A stretch of DNA of 17,076 bases from an uncultured Clostridia bacterium (lineage in GTDB: Bacteria; Bacillota; Clostridia; Christensenellales; Borkfalkiaceae), in NCBI GenBank assembly GCA_946628865.1, contig CAMOXE010000142.1, positions 1 through 17,076 on the forward strand, read 5' to 3'. This document shows, in pieces, positions 5,990 to 12,852 of this stretch. The position numbers were made by a program, and so were the translations under genes. The notes under the pieces are model-generated. The model did no database searches and was not told the DNA's origin. It worked only from the letters and a program-made list of their open reading frames with translations. The stretch's first letter is position 1. Each line of letters begins with the position of its first letter.

Positions 5990-6832
5990 ATGCAATTATT
6001 TCTTCTTTTTCTGTTTTTATTCATGTTCGGCTGCGTCGGCGGCTGGCTGATAGAGGTGTTTTTCCGCCGATTTTTCAGCGCTAAAAAATGGGTAAATCCG
6101 GGGTTTATGAAAGGTCCGTGGCTCCCGCTTTATGGGTTCGGAGTAGTGGCGATGTTCGCCGTATGTTATCTCTGCCTTTCGTTCTTCCCGGACGACGTAG
6201 TTTTTTTCAATCCTTACGGCGGGCTTTTCGGAAAAGATTACGTCTCCGCGCCGCAATGGTCGGATATTATCCCGATACTCTTGATGTGGATAAGCATGCT
6301 CGTTTTGGAGTTTTCCGCCGGAATGATATTCATAAAGGGTTTTAAGGTAAAACTGTGGGACTATTCAAACATGCGCGGCAACTTTAAAGGCATAGTCTGC
6401 CCGCTGTTTTCCGTTATTTGGCTCTTGCTTGCAATAGCGTTTTATTATTTTGCCGATCCTCTTTTATACGTCTTGTCGTCGAGAGTTTACGAGTATATGT
6501 TCGGCGCGAACGGACGGATAGCGCATTTCGGGTTTATATTCCTGCTCGGACTGTTTTACGGATTTTTCATATACGATTACGTCGTATCGATCGGCATGGT
6601 AAAGGCGATAATGCGGTTTGCGAAAGAATCGGGGATAACCGAGAGGTTTGAATCGGCGAGGCAGAAATGGCAGGAGTATTCCAAAAAAAGACCTACGGAA
6701 AAGCGCGAGATAGTTTCGCCGGCTATAAAGGAAAAGATAGCGGGAATAATCTATATCGACCCGGAAAAGGAAAAGACTAAGAAATCCAACTACGACGAAA
6801 AAGGCAGACCTATAAAGGAAGAAGGAAATTAG
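5990..6832 (+). CDS. CmpB-type (PF06541) putative ABC-transporter membrane protein
   Basis: The 280-aa protein has about six membrane segments and a charged cytoplasmic tail (about 205-280). The family signature is clear: GGWLIEVFFRRF (17-28), WVNPGFMKGPWLPLYGFG (34-51), LEFSAGMI (107-114) and KLWDYSNMRGNFKGIVCP (122-139). Proteins of this family are widespread in Firmicutes and usually labelled putative ABC transporter permease, though many, as here, lack an adjacent ATPase. The TAGGAGA ribosome site (5979-5985) sits at good distance from the ATG. Eighty-two bases separate it from the permease gene with no obvious terminator, so readthrough is possible. Function is unknown. Confidence 0.8.
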   Translation: MQLFLLFLFLFMFGCVGGWLIEVFFRRFFSAKKWVNPGFMKGPWLPLYGFGVVAMFAVCYLCLSFFPDDVVFFNPYGGLFGKDYVSAPQWSDIIPILLMWISMLVLEFSAGMIFIKGFKVKLWDYSNMRGNFKGIVCPLFSVIWLLLAIAFYYFADPLLYVLSSRVYEYMFGANGRIAHFGFIFLLGLFYGFFIYDYVVSIGMVKAIMRFAKESGITERFESARQKWQEYSKKRPTEKREIVSPAIKEKIAGIIYIDPEKEKTKKSNYDEKGRPIKEEGN

Positions 6833-6844
6833 TTAAAAGTAAAT

Positions 6845-6922
6845 GAGATTGCCTCGGTCGCTGTCGCTCCCTCGCAATGACGTAGGTGTTTTTGCTCCGC
6901 CTCTGCGCGGCTTTAGCAAAAA
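6845..6922. repeat. Extragenic palindromic repeat plus hairpin
   Basis: Positions 6845-6881 run from GAGATTGCC to CTCGCAATGAC with GC-rich inner sequence. This ATTGC...GCAAT type is often seen dispersed in intergenic DNA of many unrelated bacteria. It is followed at 6889-6922 by a hairpin with arms TTTTTGCT and AGCAAAAA and an inner CCGC/GCGG pair. No reading frame of coding character passes through. Only one copy is visible here, so the repeat identity rests on recognition of the sequence type. Confidence 0.5.
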
Positions 6923-6946
6923 GCCCGGGAAATCTTTTGTAATAAA

Positions 6947-6983
6947 ATTAAGCGGGAATAGGCATCGCCTGTTCCCGCTTAAT
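6947..6983. terminator. Bidirectional terminator between convergent genes
   Basis: ATTAAGCGGGAATAGGC (6947-6963) pairs with 6967-6983 over 17 positions with a single G-T wobble, around a 3-base loop. On the minus strand it is followed by TTTATT, and on the plus strand the 3' arm ends TTAATTT. It sits 114 bases after the CmpB-type gene and just past the stop of the minus-strand DUF308 gene. Confidence 0.82.
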
Positions 6984-6999
6984 TTGCGTTGTTTAAAAA

Positions 7000-7464
7000 T
7001 CAATATTGTTTACCGAAGAGAGTTAAAACTCCGTTTATGATAAATGCAATTCCTATAATAATGAAGAGCCAATCGGCAACTACCCAGTTTCCGATAATGA
7101 GCAGCGCGCCGATAACTACGCCGATTATGTTGTAGACGGTTACCATAATATTCTTCGGCAGAGTGAGTATCGCCACTACGCTTCTTATAATAAGCGCGAC
7201 GCCCAAAACGATTGCGAGGATCTGGGGAAGAATAAATCTCAAAACGATGAGGAGAACGCCGACGACTATTTCGATTATTCCCTCTTTGAGTTGCTTATTC
7301 GAAAGCCAGTCGATAGCGCCTTGAGCGATAAAAAGCACGCCCGCGATTATCATAACCCACTCTATAACGGCGGATTGCTTGATGCAGAGAAGTATACCTA
7401 TCGCGATATAGGCAATAGCCAAAACGATAGGACTCTCTAAATACTTTGAAAGTTTCTTTGACAT
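7000..7464 (-). CDS. DUF308/HdeD-like six-helix membrane protein
   Basis: The 154-aa protein is almost entirely six hydrophobic helices in three pairs (about 12-29, 33-53, 61-79, 81-99, 109-125, 127-150), with glycine-rich repeats such as YIAIGILLCI, IEIVVGVLLIVL and IIGVVIGALLII. This three-fold GxxL-type pattern is that of DUF308/HdeD proteins, linked to acid resistance in enterobacteria but of unknown role in Firmicutes. AAGGAGG (7477-7471) lies in good position before the ATG. Its own promoter (TTGCGT-17-TAAAAT with TG extension) is in the spacer, divergent from the next gene, which has a similar helix count. Confidence 0.82.
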   Translation of the reverse strand: MSKKLSKYLESPIVLAIAYIAIGILLCIKQSAVIEWVMIIAGVLFIAQGAIDWLSNKQLKEGIIEIVVGVLLIVLRFILPQILAIVLGVALIIRSVVAILTLPKNIMVTVYNIIGVVIGALLIIGNWVVADWLFIIIGIAFIINGVLTLFGKQY

Positions 7465-7475
7465 AAAATGCCTCC

Positions 7476-7493
7476 TTGAAATAATAATTTCAA
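7476..7493. repeat. Inverted repeat in the leader of the DUF308 gene
   Basis: TTGAAAT and ATTTCAA (7 bp each) flank AATA. It lies between the predicted -10 and the ribosome site of the minus-strand gene. It could be an operator or a small leader hairpin; the AT-rich sequence makes chance occurrence quite possible. Confidence 0.35.
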
Positions 7494-7497
7494 TATA

Positions 7498-7526
7498 ATT
7501 TTAGCACATTTTCGGCTCAAACGCAA
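7498..7526 (-). promoter_or_regulatory. Promoter of the DUF308 gene
   Basis: On the minus strand TTGCGT (7526-7521), 17-bp spacer, TAAAAT (7503-7498) with TGC just before it, an extended -10. Transcription would start near 7491 and give a leader of about 27 bases carrying AAGGAGG. Confidence 0.6.
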
Positions 7527-7536
7527 CGAAAATTAC

Positions 7537-7565
7537 TTGACCGACGCAAATTTCACAGATATAAT
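7537..7565 (+). promoter_or_regulatory. Promoter abutting the start codon of the 200-aa membrane protein gene
   Basis: TTGACC (7537-7542), 17-bp spacer, TATAAT (7560-7565). The expected transcription start, about 7 bases after the -10, falls at the ATG (7572) itself. There is no Shine-Dalgarno between promoter and start, so a leaderless transcript is predicted. Confidence 0.65.
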
Positions 7566-7571
7566 TATTAT

Positions 7572-8174
7572 ATGAATGTTTTAAGGATATTGCGCGCCGC
7601 GCTGTATATAGCCGTAGGGCTTTTTATCACGATAACGCACGAGGCTTTAGCCGAATATGCGGGTTATGTAGTCGGTTCTTCGGTTTTGATCTACGTTGTC
7701 GAGCAAATAAGAACTTGTTTTAGCGAGAAGAAACTGTTCACGGAAGGCGGTTCGCTGTTCGAGGCGGTAGTCTTGATTCTTATCAGCTTTTTGCTCTTTG
7801 CCACTGAGAAAGACATAGTTAAAGTATGCCTTATTTGGGGGATATGGACTATCATCCGCGAAAGCAGGGAGATGACCGAGGCGATAAAGCGGATTATTGC
7901 CGGGCGTCCGGGCGCAATCGCCTTAGCGGAATCGGTGGTGATAATCACGATGGCGGTTTTCATGACGTTGGATCCCGGAATCCATCAGGCAACGCTGCAC
8001 ATGCTTTTGCTCGGCTTGGAATTTATGTTTGAAATGATAATCGAAACGGTCGATTATTTATATACCGAGCGCTCGAAGAAAAAAGCCGAGAAACTGTTGT
8101 CCGGCGAAAAACTCAACGAAAAACTCGGCGAAAATCTTTCGGACGCGCAAGACGACGAGGCGCAATCGGCGTAA
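7572..8174 (+). CDS. Six-helix membrane protein, possibly DUF308-related
   Basis: This 200-aa protein has hydrophobic segments at about 8-26, 29-46, 61-80, 82-98, 114-132 and 138-164, then a charged tail rich in Lys, Glu and Asp (about 166-200). The paired-helix layout and size match the DUF308-like protein encoded divergently, but the sequence is clearly different, so relationship is only suspected. No catalytic or transport motif is seen. The ATG appears to lie at the transcription start of a strong promoter. A TTG at codon 7, preceded by AAGGA, is an alternative start and would remove the first six residues. It leads a tight operon: the acyltransferase gene starts 5 bases after its stop. 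Confidence 0.75.
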   Translation: MNVLRILRAALYIAVGLFITITHEALAEYAGYVVGSSVLIYVVEQIRTCFSEKKLFTEGGSLFEAVVLILISFLLFATEKDIVKVCLIWGIWTIIRESREMTEAIKRIIAGRPGAIALAESVVIITMAVFMTLDPGIHQATLHMLLLGLEFMFEMIIETVDYLYTERSKKKAEKLLSGEKLNEKLGENLSDAQDDEAQSA

Positions 8175-8178
8175 ACTT

Positions 8179-9387
8179 ATGACGACGAAACGCAAAAAAT
8201 ACAATCCGAAGAAATACCGCTTTATCTACGCGGTTTTGCGCGCGATCGCTTTCCCGTTCACGCGTTTGGTTCTGGGCTACCGTTGCAAGGATAAGTTTAA
8301 GATAAAGTCCGGCGAGCCGGTAGTGATACTTTCCAATCATCAGACCGACGCCGATCCGTTTTGTATTCTGACCGCGTTTAAAGGTCCCGCCATGCCGATC
8401 GCGACGGACAATATCTTTTCCGGGAAATTCCGCGCAAGACTGTTTTCGTTTTTAGGCGCGATACCCAAAAAGAAAGGCGTAAGCGATATTCGCACCGTAG
8501 CGAAGATGAAAAAAGTTATAGACGGCGGCGGCTCTATCCTACTTTTCCCGGAGGGGAACAGGACGTTTTGCGAATTTCAGTTTTATATCTCCGACAGCCT
8601 CGTGAAACTGTTGAAAAACTTCAAAGCGACCGTGGTTTTGTTTAATCTCCACGGCGGGACGGGGAGATCCCCGCGCTTTAAAAACAAAAGCAGAAAAGGC
8701 AAGTTTTACGGCGAAATAAAGCGCGTTATCAAAAGCGAAGAGTACTCTGCGCTGACCGACGAGGAGTTTGCGGACGTAATCAAAACAGAACTCAGGGTGT
8801 TCGACAGCGAAGAGGGCAATCCGTATAAATCCGAAAGACGCGCGGAATACCTCGAAAGGGTGTTTTTCGTCTGTCCGTCGTGCAAAAGAGTTCAGACGCT
8901 TTTCTCCAAAGGCTCTCGCCTTTCCTGTTCGGCTTGCGGCGTAGAGGCGGAGTACACCGAATACCTGCGTTTCAAAACCGCCGACGCGCGTTTCCCGTTT
9001 ACCAAGATGATTGAGTTTTGGAACTTTCAGAAACGGTTTGTGAGCGAAATGCCGATAAAAAGCGGTGAAATCGTCTTTGCGGATAAAAACGTCAAGGTGG
9101 TTTCGAGCGATCCGTATAAAAAGCGTAGATTATTATATAAGGGCGATATTTCTTTGGATAGCGAATACCTCTATTACGGAAACGATAAATTCGATTTGAA
9201 AAAAATCGAGATAGCCTCTGTCGTGTCGGGCAGGAACTTAGTGTTCACCTCGGACGGCAACGACTATACTTTGCGTGGCGATAAGCGCTTTAACGCGCTT
9301 AAATACGCGTTTATTTTCAATAAACTCGACACTTTAATGAAAAGAAACGGTGCGGACAAGTATTTCAATTTAGAGGAGGACGGCTGA
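8179..9387 (+). CDS. PlsC-like acyltransferase with C-terminal zinc ribbon and extra domain
   Basis: The 402-aa protein starts with a PlsC-type acyltransferase region (about 14-185). It has the HX4D catalytic motif in SNHQTDADP (H54, D59), a substrate-side GAIPKKKGVSD segment (93-103) and the FPEGNRT motif (123-129). These residues support transfer of an acyl chain to a glycerol-phosphate-like acceptor at the membrane. Ordinary 1-acyl-glycerol-3-phosphate acyltransferases end near 240 aa. Here a CPSC...CSAC zinc ribbon follows (C232, C235, C250, C253), then about 135 residues of mixed beta-strand character without a recognised motif. There is no obvious strong Shine-Dalgarno, so coupling to the upstream membrane protein is likely. 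The stop overlaps the start of the GltS-like gene. The acyltransferase call is firm; the acceptor is unknown. Confidence 0.85.
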   Translation: MTTKRKKYNPKKYRFIYAVLRAIAFPFTRLVLGYRCKDKFKIKSGEPVVILSNHQTDADPFCILTAFKGPAMPIATDNIFSGKFRARLFSFLGAIPKKKGVSDIRTVAKMKKVIDGGGSILLFPEGNRTFCEFQFYISDSLVKLLKNFKATVVLFNLHGGTGRSPRFKNKSRKGKFYGEIKRVIKSEEYSALTDEEFADVIKTELRVFDSEEGNPYKSERRAEYLERVFFVCPSCKRVQTLFSKGSRLSCSACGVEAEYTEYLRFKTADARFPFTKMIEFWNFQKRFVSEMPIKSGEIVFADKNVKVVSSDPYKKRRLLYKGDISLDSEYLYYGNDKFDLKKIEIASVVSGRNLVFTSDGNDYTLRGDKRFNALKYAFIFNKLDTLMKRNGADKYFNLEEDG

Positions 9388-10769
9388 TGTGGTCTTTTGA
9401 TTTATCGCAGTACGCGACGGTATGGGAAACGGTTATAAATGTTACCATACTATTATGCGCTCTGCTTATAGGTAATATGCTCAGAAGAGACATACCGTTT
9501 TTGCGCAAGGCGTTCGTGCCGAGCGCGCTTATCGGCGGACTTTTGGTGTTTTTATTGAATATCGCCGTGAAAGCGATTTTCGGCGAAGAACTCGTAAACC
9601 GCCGCATTATGCAGGTGTTGACCTATCACGCCTTGGCGGTGGGCTTTATCGCGATGACGCTGAAAATCGTCGACAAAAAGAAAGTCGGGCAGGGCAAAAA
9701 CGCCGCCTTAAACGGACTTATCACCGGCGGAACGTATATGTTGCAAGCGGTAGTCGGGATATTTATAAGCCTGTTGTTTTATTGGATAGGCGGAAAACTC
9801 TTTTACGACGCGGGGGTTTTGCTCCCGCTCGGATTCGGTCAAGGTCCCGGCAACGCCCTTACCTGGGACGTGATTTTTACCGCGGACGGGTATCTTACGA
9901 GCAACGGTTCGTTGGGGCTTACGATCGCCTCGATCGGGTTTATCGTTGCGTCCGTCGTGGGCGTCATATACATAAATATATTTAGGCGAAAGGGCGAAAT
10001 AGTACATAAAGAAAAGAGATTTAGCCGCAGCGTATCCGACTTCGAGACCGAAAACGAGATCGAGGACTCGGAGTCCGTCGATAAATCTTCTATCCAGTTC
10101 GCTTTCGTTGCGGTGAGTTACCTGTTGAGTTTCGGAATAATGTTCCTGTTCAAAAAACTCACGGATATAACCGGCGTAAAACTCTTCAACGACGTGGCGT
10201 GGGGTTTCAACTTTATCTGGGGCGTTATAACCGCTACTCTTTTAAAGGCGTTTATTGACTTTTTGCAGAGGAAAAACGTCGTGAAATCGAGATATATAAA
10301 CAACTATCAAATGGATAGAATAAGCGGTTTTGCGTTCGATATAATGATAATCGCGGGCGTAGCGGCGATAGATATAGAGGTGATAAGCGATTATATTTGG
10401 GTAATCGTAGCGCTTTCGGCGGTCGGCACCGTCGTTACGGCGCTTTACGTCAAGGCTATGACGAAACTTTGCTTTAAAGAATTTCGCCACGAGGCGTTTT
10501 TAGTCAATTTCGGAACGCTGACCGGCACGGCGAGCAACGGCATGATACTTCTTCGCGAGATAGACCCGAACTACGAGACGCCGACGAGCGATATATTTAT
10601 ACTGTCGCAGTTTCCCGCGATGATAGCGGTTGCGCCGCTGCTGCTTTTATTAAAGACGAGCGCGTCGTCGTTTACGGGGTGTATTATAGCGCTTTGCATA
10701 TTTGCGGCGCTGTTTATAGCCTACTCGGCGACTTTGATAATCTCTTCCAAGAAGAAATCGCGGCAATGA
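9387..10769 (+). CDS. GltS-family sodium/glutamate-type symporter
   Basis: This 460-aa inner membrane protein has about ten or more hydrophobic segments in two halves. Each half carries a glycine-rich re-entrant loop: GFGQGPGNALTWD (149-161), corresponding to the SGGHGTG loop of E. coli GltS, and NFGTLTGTASNGM (374-386), corresponding to the second GFGLGATP-type loop. A charged cytoplasmic loop (about 200-235, rich in Glu, Asp and Ser) separates the halves and accounts for length above the usual 400 or so. The family imports glutamate with sodium; the substrate here is not proven. Its ATG overlaps the TGA of the preceding gene (TGATG) and has a strong GAGGAGGA ribosome site. It closes the operon and is the last host-type gene before the phage block. 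Confidence 0.83.
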   Translation: MWSFDLSQYATVWETVINVTILLCALLIGNMLRRDIPFLRKAFVPSALIGGLLVFLLNIAVKAIFGEELVNRRIMQVLTYHALAVGFIAMTLKIVDKKKVGQGKNAALNGLITGGTYMLQAVVGIFISLLFYWIGGKLFYDAGVLLPLGFGQGPGNALTWDVIFTADGYLTSNGSLGLTIASIGFIVASVVGVIYINIFRRKGEIVHKEKRFSRSVSDFETENEIEDSESVDKSSIQFAFVAVSYLLSFGIMFLFKKLTDITGVKLFNDVAWGFNFIWGVITATLLKAFIDFLQRKNVVKSRYINNYQMDRISGFAFDIMIIAGVAAIDIEVISDYIWVIVALSAVGTVVTALYVKAMTKLCFKEFRHEAFLVNFGTLTGTASNGMILLREIDPNYETPTSDIFILSQFPAMIAVAPLLLLLKTSASSFTGCIIALCIFAALFIAYSATLIISSKKKSRQ

Positions 10770-10783
10770 TTTTTATAAAACGG

Positions 10784-10823
10784 AAATATGCGTTATTCGC
10801 TTTATGGCGAATAACGCATATTT
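10784..10823. terminator. Bidirectional terminator at the host/phage junction
   Basis: AAATATGCGTTATTCGC (10784-10800) pairs perfectly over 17 bp with 10807-10823 around a 6-base loop. On the plus strand the stem runs into TTTTTAATT. On the minus strand it is followed within a few bases by TTTTAT. It separates the convergent GltS-like gene and the phage-type operon. Confidence 0.85.
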
Positions 10824-10841
10824 TTAATTGATTCCGAAAAA

Positions 10842-11756
10842 TTATCGATTGATAATTTTCTTTAAATAGTCGTAGCCTTTGCTGCCGACGTATTTTTTCA
10901 CGAAGTCTTCGTCGGAAGTCAGTTCCTTTGCTCCGTTTTCGCCGAGCGAGTAGTAGTAGGAATACAGTTTCTTTATCTTAGCCGCATTGCTCTCGATATA
11001 TTCGGTCGAATTCGTTTCGTCTATATCCTTGCCTATCTCGTTCAACTGCTTTGCGGTTTCGCTTTTAAGCGAGTTGTTGTACTTTAAAACCTCCGCGCTT
11101 TTTTTATCGCGTTCGGCGGTTAAAGCCTTTATCTTCTCGTTTATCTTTACCGCGGTTTCGCCGTCTAAAGCGTTTAACGCGTCGCTGAGTTCGGTTTTTA
11201 AACTGTCTATTTCAGAGTTTATCTTCGCCTCGCTCTCCGCCGCCGTCTCGTAGAGTTTCCCGAGCGCGTCGATAGACTGCTTGTCTAAACCGTTCAACTC
11301 TTCCATTACGATCGACGAACGCGCTATCCCCCTTTTAAGCGCGTCGTTTTCGGTCGCGGACTTTGCCTCGGCGGTCTTTGCCGCGATCTCCGCCGCGCTT
11401 TTTTCTACGCTTTTGTCGAGCGCCGCTTTGCTCTCTTCTTTCAGCCTTACCTTGTCCGCATACGAGTCGTTTAATTTATCCGACTTGTTTTTTTTATCTT
11501 CCGCGTAGAAGTTTTCGGCTGTGGCGGCAATCTCTTCGTCGCTTAAAGGGTTGTCCTCCATAGGCTTTAATATCGCTATTTTTTTGCCGTTAATCGTCAT
11601 ATACGGCGAGTTGTTGTACGCTTGCTCGATTTCGTCAAGTTCTTTTTTCAACGTCTTTTTTTCCTCGCTCTCGCTCGGCTGACCGGCATCGCTTAATTTT
11701 TTCGCAAAGTCTTTTAAATTGTTTAAAAAATCTTGAGCAGTTATTCTTAAATTCAT
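10842..11756 (-). CDS. Long coiled-coil phage protein, unidentified
   Basis: The 304-aa product is almost wholly helical and charged, with heptad-like Lys/Glu/Ala/Leu stretches from about 85 to 260 (for example EAKSATENDALKRGIA, KINSEIDSLKTELSDALNAL, KINEKIKALTAERDKKSAEV). A short non-helical segment (PYMTINGKKIAILKPMEDNP) lies at about 51-70. No signal peptide, enzyme motif or membrane segment is seen. It is the last gene of the operon; AGGAG overlapping the previous stop serves as its ribosome site. After the gp10 gene, P22 encodes the coiled-coil tail needle and then ejection proteins, so a needle- or ejection-type role is possible, but no sequence match supports either. Confidence 0.8.
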   Translation of the reverse strand: MNLRITAQDFLNNLKDFAKKLSDAGQPSESEEKKTLKKELDEIEQAYNNSPYMTINGKKIAILKPMEDNPLSDEEIAATAENFYAEDKKNKSDKLNDSYADKVRLKEESKAALDKSVEKSAAEIAAKTAEAKSATENDALKRGIARSSIVMEELNGLDKQSIDALGKLYETAAESEAKINSEIDSLKTELSDALNALDGETAVKINEKIKALTAERDKKSAEVLKYNNSLKSETAKQLNEIGKDIDETNSTEYIESNAAKIKKLYSYYYSLGENGAKELTSDEDFVKKYVGSKGYDYLKKIINR

Positions 11757-11766
11757 TTTTTTACTC

Positions 11767-12852
11767 CTAAAATGTCGTTATTTCGTTTCCTATCCGTTTC
11801 ACTTTCGTGCCGCCGTCCGTTATTATCGCTTCGTCCGCGATTACTATCATCGCGCTCGGTAAAAACCTCTCGCCGTCGTATACCTTTTCCATTATCGCTC
11901 CGCCTTTATGATACCATACGGCGGGGTTTGCCGCGTTATGCGCAAGCCTTGCCGAGAGTATTCTTCCCGCCGAACGCTTGCCGATCACGGTTATATTGTC
12001 GCTCGAAGAGATGGGGCATAGGTACGTCGTTTCGTCTATATCGGTAACGAGCAGATACGCGGAATTTTCGACAGTTATCTGCTCTACGTCTTTAGCGCGG
12101 ATATTCGTTTTATACAGATTCGTTTCGCCGCTGAACACGACGTACCCGCTCTTTAAATAATTGCCGGCTACGGCGTAGAGTATCACGTTTCCGCCTTTTA
12201 CCCTGACGAGGCACTTTGAATAAGTGCCGTTCGCGGTGGTTTCGACGTAGAGCGTGCCGTTCGGAAAATATCGCTGTATATGCGCTTTGCCGTCTCGGTC
12301 TACCTTTACTACGAAAATTCCCGCCGAGCCGTAAAACGCCGACGCGTGTTTTACGTCGTATAAAGTAACAAGCGGCGTAGCACTCTGCGTGTTATACAGA
12401 TAGAAAGTCCCGCCGTCGAGGTAAGAATAATAGTCCCCGCCGACGGAAGATAAATGCCGCTCGGGCGAATATTCTTCCAAAAACCCGCTTACAAAAAGCG
12501 TTACGCTTATCCATTGCGAGTTCGCTCCGGAGAATGAAAACTCCAATTTGTTTTCGCCGCTTTGCGGCAGGACTTCGGCGTTTACTTCGCCGTCGGATAT
12601 GGTTATCGCCTCGCCGTTAAAAGTAAGCGAAGCGTTTATCGCGCCCGTCGGCACAGACGCGCTCAATTTCAACAAATGTTCGCCTATAGTGCGAAAAACA
12701 ACGGTTTTACTGCCGCTCGATTTTAAATATAAATCGAAAGACATATCCGCCGTAACGTAAGTCGGTTCACTTGTTTTACTCTCTAAAGCCGCCACTCTTT
12801 TCGAGAGTTCCTCGACCTTTAAATACGCCGCTTTGGCTATATCGTAACTCAT
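11767..12852 (-). CDS. Beta-rich phage structural protein with N-terminal coiled coil
   Basis: The 361-aa protein begins with a short coiled coil (about 8-27, KVEELSKRVAALESK). The rest is beta-rich, with repeating units of roughly 35-45 residues from about 140 on (YYSYLDGGTFYLYNT, IFVVKVDRDGKAHIQRYF, CLVRVKGGNVILYAVA, YLLVTDIDETTYLCPI, VWYHKGGAIMEKVY). This pattern suggests a propeller or stacked-sheet fold. The start ATG overlaps the stop of the upstream propeller gene (ATGA), indicating coupled translation and probably a partner in the same assembly. A tail appendage, fibre or hub subunit is likely. I do not recognise the family. Confidence 0.78.
   Translation of the reverse strand: MSYDIAKAAYLKVEELSKRVAALESKTSEPTYVTADMSFDLYLKSSGSKTVVFRTIGEHLLKLSASVPTGAINASLTFNGEAITISDGEVNAEVLPQSGENKLEFSFSGANSQWISVTLFVSGFLEEYSPERHLSSVGGDYYSYLDGGTFYLYNTQSATPLVTLYDVKHASAFYGSAGIFVVKVDRDGKAHIQRYFPNGTLYVETTANGTYSKCLVRVKGGNVILYAVAGNYLKSGYVVFSGETNLYKTNIRAKDVEQITVENSAYLLVTDIDETTYLCPISSSDNITVIGKRSAGRILSARLAHNAANPAVWYHKGGAIMEKVYDGERFLPSAMIVIADEAIITDGGTKVKRIGNEITTF

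Noticed and set aside
6889..6922. Terminator of the CmpB-type gene
   Set aside because: The hairpin is followed by GCCCGGG, not T residues; the hairpin at 6947-6983 is the better terminator.
6843..7040. 65-aa plus-strand frame in the intergenic region
   Set aside because: It runs through the extragenic repeat and terminator, and has no good ribosome site or protein-like sequence.
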